From positions 1-64,000 of the forward strand of contig UCHV01000036.1 in NCBI GenBank assembly GCA_900472395.1: DNA of 64,000 bases. The letters are read 5' to 3'. Positions 7,910 to 16,103 of this stretch are shown in pieces (within the stretch, counting starts at the first letter, position 1; each line of letters opens with the position of its first letter). The notes under the pieces were generated by a model. The model did no database searches. It saw nothing but the letters and a program-made list of their open reading frames with translations, and had not been told where the DNA came from. The position numbers and the translations under genes were made by a program. Source of the stretch: Hyphomicrobiales bacterium (GTDB taxonomy: Bacteria; Pseudomonadota; Alphaproteobacteria; Rhizobiales; Rhizobiaceae).

Positions 7910-9481
7910 ATGACACTATCCCGCCCCACCATGGCAGCCATCCGATACGGATATGGCCTGAAGCCGGGTGAAGAAAATGCGCCGGCCAGCGCTGCCGACC
8001 TGATGAAACAGGTCGAAAGAGGCGCCAAGGCAAAGGCACGCTTTCCGCGGGAAGGTTTCGAGGGCCGACGCGAAACCGTGCTGCGGCTTCTTTCCGTGCG
8101 CGCCGTCGAGGCCAAGGCCGCTCAGGCTGGAAATCCCAATCCGGAACTGCGCCGCGACACGCTGCGCGAGGCCGACCGCATGTTGAGGCGCGATTCGTTT
8201 GCCCGCATCGTGCAGGCAGTGCATTCGCAGAACGGCTTTTTCGAGCGGCTGGCGAGCTTCTGGGTCGATCATTTTTCCGTCAACGCCCGCAAGACCTACG
8301 CGATGCGGATGATCGTCTCGCTGTTCGAGGCCGAGGCGATCCGTCCGAATATCGGCGGGCCGTTCGTAAACCTGCTGCATGCGACGGTGCTGCACCCGGC
8401 AATGTTGTTTTATCTCGACCAGAACCGTTCGGTGGGGCCGGAATCGCAGGCGGGCCTGCGCAACGGCACCGGGCTGAACGAAAATCTCGGCCGCGAACTT
8501 CTCGAATTGCACACGATGGGGGCGGGCTCCGGCTATACCCAGGACGACGTGCGCGGAGCGTCGTTGATCCTGACCGGAGTGACCGTGGATGGGCGCACCC
8601 TCGAGGTGGGTTATCGTCGCGCGCGCGCCGAACCGGGCAAGCTGTCGCTGCTGGGCAAGGTATATGGTGAGGAGGGGCGCTCCGAAGCGGACCATGTGGC
8701 CATGCTGGACGATCTGGCAAAACGGCCGGAGACCGCCCGGCATGTGTGCAGCAAGCTGGCAAAATATTTTATTGCCGACGAACCGCCGGCCGAGGTTGTG
8801 GATGCCATGGTGGCAGCATGGGCGCAGAGCGACGGCAACCTGAGTGCCGTTTATCAGGCCATGCTCGATCATCCCCGCGCGTGGGAAGGCGAGGGCCATA
8901 AATTCAAGCAGCCTTTCGATTTCGTGGTGTCCGGCCTGCGGGCAATGGATGTGAAGGAAGCCGAGCTGACGGCGCTTGCCAAGGCGCTGGACGACGAGGA
9001 TGCGGAAGTGCCGGTTCGGCCGGAAGAAGCCGAGGATGGCGACGACGTCGTGCAGGCGGAAAAGCCCGGCCCGCGCGGTGCGGATATGGGGCGTCCCGAT
9101 GTCGCCGCGACCGACAATGCCGTTTCCGGCGACATCAAGAAATCGACCACCAAGGCGGCAGCGCCGAAGCCCGGTTTTGCCCGCGCCGTGACATTCGGTG
9201 CGCTGAGACGCATGGGGCAGCCGGTGTGGCAGCCGCCAAGCCCGGCCGGTTTTGCAGACGACGCCGAGGCCTGGCTTTCCCCCAGTCAATTGAGCGAGCG
9301 GATCGCCTGGGCAAGGCTGGCCGTACGGGGATTGGGCAAGGATCTCGATCCGCCCGGATTTCTGACGTCGACACTGGCGGACGCGGCGCGCCCGGAAACA
9401 ATGCAGATCGTGGCGCAAGCGCCCAACAAGGTGCACGGCCTGACCATGGTTCTGGTTTCGCCGGAATTCAACAGGAGATGA
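7910..9481 (+). CDS. DUF1800 family protein
   Basis: The 523-residue product belongs to the DUF1800 family, recognised by the N-terminal helical region with FWVDHFSV, the block NENLGRELLELHTMG and GYTQDDVRG. The biochemical role is unknown; members are nearly always encoded beside DUF1501 proteins, as here. A charged linker (roughly residues 365-425, Glu/Asp/Lys/Pro-rich) divides the N-terminal domain from a C-terminal piece, and may be flexible. The ATG at 7910 was chosen because AGGTG lies just upstream; upstream in-frame codons do not resemble the family. Its TGA overlaps an ATG of the next gene, so the pair is translationally coupled. Confidence 0.9.
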   Translation: MTLSRPTMAAIRYGYGLKPGEENAPASAADLMKQVERGAKAKARFPREGFEGRRETVLRLLSVRAVEAKAAQAGNPNPELRRDTLREADRMLRRDSFARIVQAVHSQNGFFERLASFWVDHFSVNARKTYAMRMIVSLFEAEAIRPNIGGPFVNLLHATVLHPAMLFYLDQNRSVGPESQAGLRNGTGLNENLGRELLELHTMGAGSGYTQDDVRGASLILTGVTVDGRTLEVGYRRARAEPGKLSLLGKVYGEEGRSEADHVAMLDDLAKRPETARHVCSKLAKYFIADEPPAEVVDAMVAAWAQSDGNLSAVYQAMLDHPRAWEGEGHKFKQPFDFVVSGLRAMDVKEAELTALAKALDDEDAEVPVRPEEAEDGDDVVQAEKPGPRGADMGRPDVAATDNAVSGDIKKSTTKAAAPKPGFARAVTFGALRRMGQPVWQPPSPAGFADDAEAWLSPSQLSERIAWARLAVRGLGKDLDPPGFLTSTLADAARPETMQIVAQAPNKVHGLTMVLVSPEFNRR

Positions 9482-9483
9482 CC

Positions 9484-10662
9484 ATGGACGCTTCGCAAGG
9501 TTTTCGACTGTCGCGACGCGGCTTTCTCGGCGCCGCCTGCTGCATGGCGGCGGCACCCGTGATGACGCCCGTCAGCTTCGCCGCAACGCCGGGTGACGCC
9601 CGTTTCGTGACGATCATCCTGCGCGGCGCAATGGATGGCCTGGACTTGCTGCAGCCTTATGGGGATGCGGCTTATGCGGCATTGCGCCCGAAGCTGGCGC
9701 TGACACCGGATACGGGTCTCATCGATCTCGACGGCCGTTTTGGCCTGCATCCGGCGGCGCAATCGCTGATGCCTTTGTGGCAGGCGCGCGAGCTTTCTTT
9801 CGTGCATGCCGTTTCGACGCCCTATCGCGATCAGCGAAGCCATTTCGACGGGCAGGATATTCTTGAAAGCGGCGGTATCGACAAGCGTGAACGCAATGGC
9901 TGGCTGAACCGCACGCTGGCGGCCATTCCGCGTACGGCGAGCCGCCGGGCAATCGATATCAACACCTCGATGGAACTGATCCTTTCCGGCCCCAATGACG
10001 TGGATGTCTGGTCGGCACAATCGGACGTGTCGCTGGCAGCCGACGAGCTGCGGTTTCTGGAGCGGCTATACGAAGGCGACCAGAAATTCTCCAAGGCTTT
10101 TTCCGAGGCCGTGCGCACCGACATGTCCACCGATCCGCTTTACGCCAATGGCAAGCGGGGCGCAGGTGTGGCCGACATGGCAAAGCTTGCCGGCAGCCTT
10201 CTGGCGAGGGACTACCGGATCGGCAGCTTTTCCATCAACGGCTGGGACACGCATGTGAACCAGAAGGCACAGTTTGCCCAGGTTGCCGGCACGCTGGCGC
10301 AGGCGATCACCACGCTGAAAGACAGTATGGGCGCGGATGTGTGGTCGAAAACCGTCGTGCTTGCCATGACCGAATTCGGCCGGACGGTGCGCGAAAACGG
10401 CAGCGGCGGCACCGATCACGGTACCGGCGGCGTGGCGCTGGTGGCGGGCGGCGCGGTCGATGGCGGCAGGATTTTCGGCAACTGGCCGGGTCTCGGCGAA
10501 GACCAGCTTTACCAGGGCCGCGACCTGATGCCGACCGGCGACTTGCGCGAACTGGCGGCAGCGATGATCCACAAGCAGTATGGCGTTTCGGTCGGGGATC
10601 TCACGAGCAAGGTGTTTCCGGGGCTGAGTTTTGATACCAGCTCGGTGTATCTGCGCGGGTGA
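9484..10662 (+). CDS. DUF1501 family protein, Tat-exported
   Basis: This 392-residue DUF1501 protein has an alkaline-phosphatase/sulfatase-like fold by family knowledge. The N-terminus carries a twin-arginine signal (LSRRGFLGAACCMAAAP), so folded export through Tat with bound metal is likely. Family blocks include ILRGAMDGLDLLQPYGD, FDGQDILESG and TEFGRTVRENGSGGTDHG, the last with Asp/His residues that could bind metal. The start at 9484 is favoured because AGGAG (9473-9477) sits six bases before it; the ATG at 9478 touches that site. It is the downstream partner of the DUF1800 gene. The substrate is unknown. Confidence 0.9.
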   Translation: MDASQGFRLSRRGFLGAACCMAAAPVMTPVSFAATPGDARFVTIILRGAMDGLDLLQPYGDAAYAALRPKLALTPDTGLIDLDGRFGLHPAAQSLMPLWQARELSFVHAVSTPYRDQRSHFDGQDILESGGIDKRERNGWLNRTLAAIPRTASRRAIDINTSMELILSGPNDVDVWSAQSDVSLAADELRFLERLYEGDQKFSKAFSEAVRTDMSTDPLYANGKRGAGVADMAKLAGSLLARDYRIGSFSINGWDTHVNQKAQFAQVAGTLAQAITTLKDSMGADVWSKTVVLAMTEFGRTVRENGSGGTDHGTGGVALVAGGAVDGGRIFGNWPGLGEDQLYQGRDLMPTGDLRELAAAMIHKQYGVSVGDLTSKVFPGLSFDTSSVYLRG

Positions 10663-10682
10663 GGAATGCTCGGCGCAGCCGA

Positions 10683-10739
10683 CGAAACGATCCAGTGAAT
10701 CGTTTCGAATGACGAACGCCCTGAGCCTGAGCGAAGGGC
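10683..10739. terminator. two hairpins after the DUF1501 gene
   Basis: A 9-bp perfect stem (CGAAACGAT ... ATCGTTTCG, 10683-10707, loop of seven) is followed by a GCCCT...AGGGC palindrome (10718-10739) of the type dispersed in many proteobacterial genomes. No long T-run follows, so factor-dependent termination or mRNA 3'-end stabilisation is more likely than classic intrinsic termination. Confidence 0.45.
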
Positions 10740-10760
10740 CGGGGTGGGGTGCATAGGATT

Positions 10761-10881
10761 GCCCCTCACCAACAAAATCTATGACTTAGCTGAAGCTAAG
10801 GTCATGATTTTGTGTCCTCTCCCGCAAGGGGAGAGGTAGAGACGCTGCGGCCCCTTTCAACATCTTAGCAAGTGAGGGGGT
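10761..10881. repeat. mosaic palindromic repeat, intergenic copy
   Basis: The second copy of the element found in uvrB. It starts CCCCTCACCA, contains a near-perfect palindrome of about 40 bases (arms CAAAATC...TTAGCT and AGCTAA...GATTTTG around GA), then CCTCTCCC-gcaa-GGGGAGAGG, and closes with a GTGAGGGG that inverts the opening bases. It fills the gap between two convergent genes. The shared outer modules with different inner palindromes indicate a modular, mobile or recombining element. Confidence 0.75.
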
Positions 10882-10897
10882 ATTTTGCCCCGCCAAC

Positions 10898-11704
10898 TTA
10901 CTTCAACTTCGCCACGACCAGATGTCCCGGGCTTGGCTCGCCATCCTGCATGCGCACGTTGATTTCCGACATTTCGATCAGTTCGAAGCCGGTTTCCTTC
11001 AGGCGGTCGAGGATATAGCTTTCGGCGTGCACGAAACGCTGGTGCGGGCCGACGATGTATGGACGTCCGTCGGTGGCCGGCAGGGTTTCGGAGGAGAACA
11101 CGAAAATGCCGCCCTTGACCATGTTTTCGGCGGCGCCGAAGAAGATCGGCTCCAATGCGCCGAGATAGGGCAGGACATCGGTGGCGGTGATCAGGTCGAA
11201 CGGCTCGTCGTCGTTGTCTTCCAGGAAATCCTCGACCTCGCCGACGTAGAGCGTCTCGTACAGATCCTTTTCATGGGCGATCTGCACCATGTTCTCGGAG
11301 ATATCGAGACCGGTAATGTCTTCCGCCATGTCACGCAGTGCGCCACCGGTCAGGCCCGTGCCGCAGCCGAGATCGAGCATGCGCTTGAACGGCCCGAGAT
11401 CGAGAGATTGCAGGTGCTGGCGCACCATCATGGGAACGGTGTAGCCGAGTTGCTCGACGAGAATGTCCTCGAAGCTTTCGGCATGCTGGTCGAACAGGGT
11501 CTCGACATAGGCATCCGGTGCGCGCGGCGGGGTTTCGCCACGGCCCATGGAGGCAAGGCGGACGGCCGCGCCACCGTGGTCTTCCGGGTCCAGTTCCAGC
11601 ACCTGCGCATAGGCTTTGGCAGCGGCATCGAGATCGCCGGACTTTTCCAGTTCCAACGCGCGGTTATAGGCTTCGGCCAGGGCTTCCTCGTCGATCTTGG
11701 TCAT
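10898..11704 (-). CDS. TPR-containing SAM-dependent methyltransferase
   Basis: The 268-residue protein opens with a tetratricopeptide-like helical pair (residues about 8-45, with ALELEKSGDLDAAAKAYAQ) and continues into a class I methyltransferase domain. Motif I is MLDLGCGTGLTGG (near 110), followed by ITGLDISENMV and ITATDVLPYLG. Such TPR-methyltransferase fusions are common in rhizobia; the methyl acceptor cannot be read from sequence. The ATG at 11704 has AAGGA seven bases upstream. The gene is monocistronic: a repeat element lies downstream, and a 250-base intergenic region separates it from the divergent OmpA-like gene. Confidence 0.85.
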   Translation of the reverse strand: MTKIDEEALAEAYNRALELEKSGDLDAAAKAYAQVLELDPEDHGGAAVRLASMGRGETPPRAPDAYVETLFDQHAESFEDILVEQLGYTVPMMVRQHLQSLDLGPFKRMLDLGCGTGLTGGALRDMAEDITGLDISENMVQIAHEKDLYETLYVGEVEDFLEDNDDEPFDLITATDVLPYLGALEPIFFGAAENMVKGGIFVFSSETLPATDGRPYIVGPHQRFVHAESYILDRLKETGFELIEMSEINVRMQDGEPSPGHLVVAKLK

Positions 11705-11813
11705 GGCGCATCCTTTTCCGGTGCCGGTTGATATGGGCGCGCTTTTAGCTGGAATAGGCGTTTTTGCAATGGTGGATGGCCGGTGGCCTGCCTCAGCTTT
11801 GCCTGAATGCGGC

Positions 11814-11828
11814 GTTCAGGTGAAGTTC
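11814..11828 (+). promoter_or_regulatory. GTTC-N7-GTTC motif (LexA-box-like or other direct repeat)
   Basis: GTTC-AGGTGAA-GTTC matches the alphaproteobacterial LexA box spacing exactly. A preceding inverted half (CCTGAA...TTCAGG, 11802-11820) means the same stretch could be the repeat site of an OmpR-type response regulator, which would fit the downstream envelope gene better. It lies about 130 bases before the OmpA-like gene. Confidence 0.25.
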
Positions 11829-11958
11829 AGGCTGTGATGCACAGGCTTGGGAACAATTTTAATGGGTGGCCGTTGAGGGCTGCCCGAATGCGGACAAGCT
11901 TCCGGAAGAGAAGCGCCGTTCACGAATTGCAGGGATGCGAGATCACCAAGGAGGTCCC

Positions 11959-14253
11959 ATGTCGTCCACATCGAAAAAACATCGTCTGCTGACCGCGAGG
12001 TTCAGGGCAGGCGTGGCCATGCCGGTCCTGTCGCTGTCGCTGATCTGGCAGCCGGCTATGGCGGCTCCCGTTGCGCCGGGCGCGATTGCCGTGCCGACCC
12101 AGAACGAGATCATACGCGTGCAGGACGCACCGGCAGGCGAACAGCCGATCCTGCCGCCGGATGCAGCCCCTGCGCAGGAAGCGCCGGCCGAAGAAGCACC
12201 GGCCGAAAAGCCGCGCCGTGAAAAGGCACCGGAACCGCAGGCTGAGCCGCAGCGTCAGGAAGCGCCTGCACAGCAGGCCGAGCCTGAACCCGCGCCACGG
12301 GCCCGCGAGCCCGCACCCGAGCCGGAAGCGCCGCGTCCTCGCCGGGAAGCCCCGGCACAGGAATCCCCCGCCGCCGAGCCGCAAGCTGCCGAACCACAGG
12401 CCGAACAGCCACGCCAGCGCCCCCGCCGCGATCAGGAACCAAGCCAGGAACAGCCCGCTGCCGAACAGCCGGCAGAGCGTCCGCAGCGCCCCGAGCGCCC
12501 GGCCCGCAGCCAGGAAAACAACAGCGAAGCGCAGCCCGGTACGGAGCGTCCGCGTGGCGAGCGTCCCCGTGGCGAACGTCCGAATGGTGAAAAGCCGCGC
12601 GGCGAACGTCCGGCCCCGGATGCGCAGGCTCCCGCTGAATCCAAGAGCGAAACCCCGGCTGAAAAGCCCGCTGCGCCAGCCGAAAAACCTGCTGCGCCGG
12701 CAGAGGCACCGGCGACCGCCCCTGCAGCCCCGGACACAGCGCCAGCCGCGCGTCCGCCACGTCCGGCCGACGCCAGTCGTCCGGCTGCGGGCGAAGCTCC
12801 TGCTGCCCCGGCACAGGCACCGGCCGAACAGCCCGCCGGCGGCGCGGCAACCCAGGGTGCGGCCCCTGCAGCGCCGGGTCAAACTGCGCCGGGCGCAACG
12901 GCACCCGACCAATCCGGCGCCGCGCCCGCTGCTCCCGGTACCGCTCCGGCTGCGGGACAGGCCGTCGCACCGCCGGCTGCTCCGCCGGCCGGACCGCGCA
13001 CGCCAGAGGAAATCGAACGCGCCAAGACCATCGCCAAGGATCCGTCATCCGCGACTGGTCCGGTCGTTCTGCCGGTCGAAAACGGTGCTGCCATTCTCGA
13101 CAGCGCCAAGGAATACCCGTCGGCACCGCCTGCCGCCGCTGCTCCGGGCCAGCCCGGTCAGCCGCGTGGTCCGCGTGAAGGTGGCCCGCGTCCGCCGCAA
13201 GGTGGCCAGCCCGGTGGCGCTGTGGTTGCCGCACCCGCTGGCCCGCCGCCACCGCCGCCGACATCGGATGCCGAAGCACAGGCGCTTGCACCGGGCGAAC
13301 GTCCGCGTCCGCCGATCAAGCTCGAGGCTGCTACCGCCGAGCGCGGTGAACGTCTCGACGGCCGTCCGCGTTTCGAACGTCCCGAGGGTTTCCGCGAACG
13401 CGGTGGTGACCGCGATGGCGGCCGCGTGATCCTGCAGTTCGACAACCGCACCATCGTGCGTCACGACGACAGCCGCCGTTTCTACGACGAGGGTTACGAG
13501 CCGGAATACGAGCGCCTGCGCGGCGGTCGTACCCGCGAAATCATCGAACGTGACGGCGGTGTGCAGATCATCACCATCCGCAACCGGTACGGCGATGTGG
13601 TGCAGCGCTCGCGTATCGGTGACGACGGCCGGGAATACGTGCTCTACTACGCGCCGGAACTGATGGAAGAGCGTGACCAGCCGCGCCGCTGGCGCGATCC
13701 GGGCCTCGATCTGCCGCCCATGCGCCTGACGGTGCCGCTGGACGACTACATCATCGACACATCGAGCGAACCGGACCGGGATTATTACGAATTCCTGGAA
13801 CAGCCGCCGGTGGAACGCGTGGAGCGCGTCTATTCGCTGGATGAGGTGCGTTATTCCGCCCGTATCCGCGACAAGGTGCGCCGTATCGACCTCGATACGA
13901 TCACGTTTGCGACGGGCAGCGCCGAAATTCCGATGAACCAGGCGACTTCGCTGCGCAAGGTGGCGGATGCGATCAAGGAAGTGCTGGAGCGCGATCCGGC
14001 TGAAACCTTTCTGATCGAAGGCCATACCGATGCCGTCGGTTCCGACGACAGCAACCTCGTTCTTTCGGACGAACGTGCCGAATCGGTTGCCCGCGTGCTG
14101 ACCGACGCCTTTGGCATCGCGCCGGAAAACCTGACGACGCAAGGGTATGGCGAGCGTTACCTGAAGGTCCGCACCGACGGCCCGTCGCAGGAAAACCGCC
14201 GCGTCACCATCCGCCGCATCACCCCGCTGGTGAAGCCGGTGGCGCAGAAATAA
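11959..14253 (+). CDS. OmpA-family protein with long Pro/Ala/Glu-rich spacer
   Basis: This 764-residue envelope protein has a signal peptide ending around QPAMA, then about 400 residues rich in Pro, Ala, Glu and Arg, including a run of PRGER/PNGEK-type repeats near residues 195-220, and a C-terminal OmpA-like peptidoglycan-binding domain (about 645-755; ITFATGSAEI, IEGHTDAVG, LSDERAESVARVL, GYGERY, ENRRVTIR). A middle charged region (about 470-600) contains RDGGVQIITIRNRYGD. The family anchors outer-membrane structures to the cell wall; the spacer could cross the periplasm. Start: ATG at 11959 with AAGGAGG four bases upstream. A strong terminator follows immediately. Confidence 0.88.
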   Translation: MSSTSKKHRLLTARFRAGVAMPVLSLSLIWQPAMAAPVAPGAIAVPTQNEIIRVQDAPAGEQPILPPDAAPAQEAPAEEAPAEKPRREKAPEPQAEPQRQEAPAQQAEPEPAPRAREPAPEPEAPRPRREAPAQESPAAEPQAAEPQAEQPRQRPRRDQEPSQEQPAAEQPAERPQRPERPARSQENNSEAQPGTERPRGERPRGERPNGEKPRGERPAPDAQAPAESKSETPAEKPAAPAEKPAAPAEAPATAPAAPDTAPAARPPRPADASRPAAGEAPAAPAQAPAEQPAGGAATQGAAPAAPGQTAPGATAPDQSGAAPAAPGTAPAAGQAVAPPAAPPAGPRTPEEIERAKTIAKDPSSATGPVVLPVENGAAILDSAKEYPSAPPAAAAPGQPGQPRGPREGGPRPPQGGQPGGAVVAAPAGPPPPPPTSDAEAQALAPGERPRPPIKLEAATAERGERLDGRPRFERPEGFRERGGDRDGGRVILQFDNRTIVRHDDSRRFYDEGYEPEYERLRGGRTREIIERDGGVQIITIRNRYGDVVQRSRIGDDGREYVLYYAPELMEERDQPRRWRDPGLDLPPMRLTVPLDDYIIDTSSEPDRDYYEFLEQPPVERVERVYSLDEVRYSARIRDKVRRIDLDTITFATGSAEIPMNQATSLRKVADAIKEVLERDPAETFLIEGHTDAVGSDDSNLVLSDERAESVARVLTDAFGIAPENLTTQGYGERYLKVRTDGPSQENRRVTIRRITPLVKPVAQK

Positions 14254-14274
14254 CCCGCTTCGGGATAGACGTTG

Positions 14275-14309
14275 AAAAGCCGCCGGGTTCGCGCCCGGCG
14301 GCTTTTTTT
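14275..14309. terminator. strong bidirectional intrinsic terminator
   Basis: An A-run, the stem GCCGCCGGG/CCCGGCGGC and a T-run of seven lie between the convergent OmpA-like and GNAT genes, so it can serve both. Confidence 0.93.
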
Positions 14310-14313
14310 GTTG

Positions 14314-14868
14314 TCAGAGGATTTTGTCGAAATCGACCGATGTATCGATGCCGCCTGACGGCGATGGATAGGAAAACCGGCCGAATTCCCGGTAGTCACG
14401 GCCGGACCAGAAGGAGAGCGTCGCCGGGGTCTGGGCGTCGGCGTGGAGATAGGCGGTATCGTAGCCCGATACACGGGCGTCTGCTTCAAGCGCTGCAACG
14501 ATACGGCTGCCGAGACCTTTGCCGCGCACCGCCGGATCGAGATAGACGCGGGCGATCTGGCAGGTTTTGGCGGCCCCGTGCCGATCGGCAAGGCGGGCGG
14601 CTGTGCCCGGTTTGCGGACGAGATCGTAAAATCCGCCCGTCGCGATGATGGTGTTCGCGTCATCGCGCACGATACGAAAGCCGCCACCGTTGCGCGCCGA
14701 ATACCAGCCCCGCTCGGCGAAACCGGTCAAGGTGTCGAGATCGGCGTGCCAGTCGCTGTTGTAATCGATGCCGTAGAAATCACGGATGATGCGCAGGCAG
14801 AATGTCCGCGCGTTCTCGGCCTCGGCGCTGCCTGGCTCGAGTGGGGCAATCGCGAAAGACGTCGGCAT
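14314..14868 (-). CDS. GNAT-family N-acetyltransferase
   Basis: The 184-residue protein has the GNAT acetyl-CoA-binding block IARVYLDPAVRGKGLGSRIVAAL (V/I-x-x-x-RGxGxGs) near residues 110-132 and a typical C-terminal strand region. The N-terminus includes a NxxCLxIIRDFYGIDYN-like segment. The acceptor is unknown. The ATG at 14868 lies one base after the stop codon of the upstream free-methionine-sulfoxide reductase gene, so the two form an operon. It ends at the shared terminator with the OmpA-like gene. Confidence 0.88.
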   Translation of the reverse strand: MPTSFAIAPLEPGSAEAENARTFCLRIIRDFYGIDYNSDWHADLDTLTGFAERGWYSARNGGGFRIVRDDANTIIATGGFYDLVRKPGTAARLADRHGAAKTCQIARVYLDPAVRGKGLGSRIVAALEADARVSGYDTAYLHADAQTPATLSFWSGRDYREFGRFSYPSPSGGIDTSVDFDKIL

Positions 14869-14869
14869 T

Positions 14870-15355
14870 CTAGGCGCTGGCGGTGATGAAGATTTCGGCG
14901 ATACGCTCGATGCCGGCCTGATCGTCGGCATCGAAACGCGACGGCCTCGGGCTGTCGAGGTCGATGACGCCGATGATTTCGCCGCCCCGCAGGATCGGCA
15001 CGACGAGTTCGGAGCGCGAGGCTGCATCGCAGGCGATATGGCCGGGGAAGGCGTGCACATCCTCGACCAGCATGGAGCGACGCTGTTCGACCGCCGCGCC
15101 GCAGACGCCGCGACCGACCGGAATGCGCACGCAGGCGGTCTTGCCCTGGAAAGGACCAAGCACCAGTTCGCCTTCCTTCATCAGGTAAAAACCAGCCCAG
15201 TTGAGGTCCGGCATCATCTGGAAGAGCAGCGCCGAAGTGTTGGCGGCATTGGCGATGAAATCCCGCTCGCCTTCGAGAAGCGCCGCCAGTTGCTGCGTGA
15301 GCTGACGATAGAATTCCGGCTTGTTTTCGGTTTCGATCGCGGTGGTTTCGAACAT
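14870..15355 (-). CDS. GAF-domain free methionine-(R)-sulfoxide reductase
   Basis: The 161-residue protein is essentially one GAF domain of the fRMsr family, which reduces free L-methionine-(R)-sulfoxide. Recognition rests on DLNWAGFYLM, LGPFQGKTACVRIPVGRGVCG and the three conserved cysteines (KTAC, GVCG, HIACD) that carry out catalysis and disulfide resolution, plus the C-terminal VIDLDSP. The ATG at 15355 has GAGGA eight bases upstream. It is the first gene of a two-gene operon with the GNAT gene. A role in repairing oxidised methionine is known for the family; the link to the acetyltransferase is inference. Confidence 0.9.
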   Translation of the reverse strand: MFETTAIETENKPEFYRQLTQQLAALLEGERDFIANAANTSALLFQMMPDLNWAGFYLMKEGELVLGPFQGKTACVRIPVGRGVCGAAVEQRRSMLVEDVHAFPGHIACDAASRSELVVPILRGGEIIGVIDLDSPRPSRFDADDQAGIERIAEIFITASA

Positions 15356-15504
15356 GCGGCGGTTCCTCGATATGGTGTGAGGACGGTTTAGGGCCTGAGA
15401 CGGGGCAGGGCAAGCGTCGGTTGGCGCAGGCCGGCAACGGAAGATGACAGCGGGCGCGATCGTGTTAAACTCGGTGCCAAACCGGTTGCTGTCTGGGAGG
15501 CATC

Positions 15505-15708
15505 ATGGCAACGACACCTGTCAAAGGACCCGCGTCCTATTTTCCATCGATCGAGGCGAAATATGGCCGGCCGATCGCGGAGTGGAAAGATTTGATCCGC
15601 AGCCAGGGCGGCAAGAAGCATATGGAGCTGGTGGCGTGGCTAAAACAGGAACATGGCATGGGCCATGGTCACGCCAATGCGCTGGTGGCGGATACGCTGC
15701 GGGAGTGA
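15505..15708 (+). CDS. DUF4287 domain protein (67 aa)
   Basis: A small, complete DUF4287 protein. Typical features are the conserved start (KGPASYFPSIEAKYGRPI), WKDLI, KHMELVAWLKQEHGMGHGHANALVA. The function is unknown; the domain often occurs alone or fused to other small domains. The ATG at 15505 has GGGAGG five bases upstream. It is transcribed divergently from the fRMsr-GNAT operon and converges on the next gene. Confidence 0.85.
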   Translation: MATTPVKGPASYFPSIEAKYGRPIAEWKDLIRSQGGKKHMELVAWLKQEHGMGHGHANALVADTLRE

Positions 15709-15725
15709 ATGCCCCACATCTTCCC

Positions 15726-16052
15726 TTATGGGCTCGGTGGTGAGCCCGACAGGACGCGGTAATGCTCCACCGTCTCGGGTCTGGTCAGGAGATAACGATC
15801 ATCCTCGGGATAATATCGGGCGGTTTCCGGGTTTTCACCGGCGAAAGCCTTGATGGCGTCCATGCCGCCCCACCAGCTCAGCGTGGAAAACTCGCTCGTG
15901 CCATCGCCGTTGTCCCGCACCGCGATCTGGTGACCGAGATATCCCGCGGTATGCCGATAATCGCCTGCGCCGGTCTCCTCCACATATCGGGTATATTCCT
16001 CCACATCCGCTGTGCGGATCGTGGCAGTCCATTTCCGCAGGATCATTGACAT
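15726..16052 (-). CDS. antibiotic-biosynthesis-monooxygenase-like (ABM fold) protein
   Basis: The 108-residue protein resembles small dimeric alpha/beta-barrel (ABM/ferredoxin-like) proteins: ILRKWTATIRTADVEEYTRYVEE at the N-terminus, FSTLSWWGGMDAIKAFAG in the middle and YYPEDDRYLL near the end. Members act as monooxygenases, heme-binding or stress proteins, and sequence alone does not say which. The ATG at 16052 has GAGG seven bases upstream; a second ATG at 16046 is two codons in. Confidence 0.7.
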   Translation of the reverse strand: MSMILRKWTATIRTADVEEYTRYVEETGAGDYRHTAGYLGHQIAVRDNGDGTSEFSTLSWWGGMDAIKAFAGENPETARYYPEDDRYLLTRPETVEHYRVLSGSPPSP

Positions 16053-16103
16053 GCGCAGCCCTCGCGTTTCAGATCGAACTTTGCCGATACACGGCCCCCA
16101 CCT

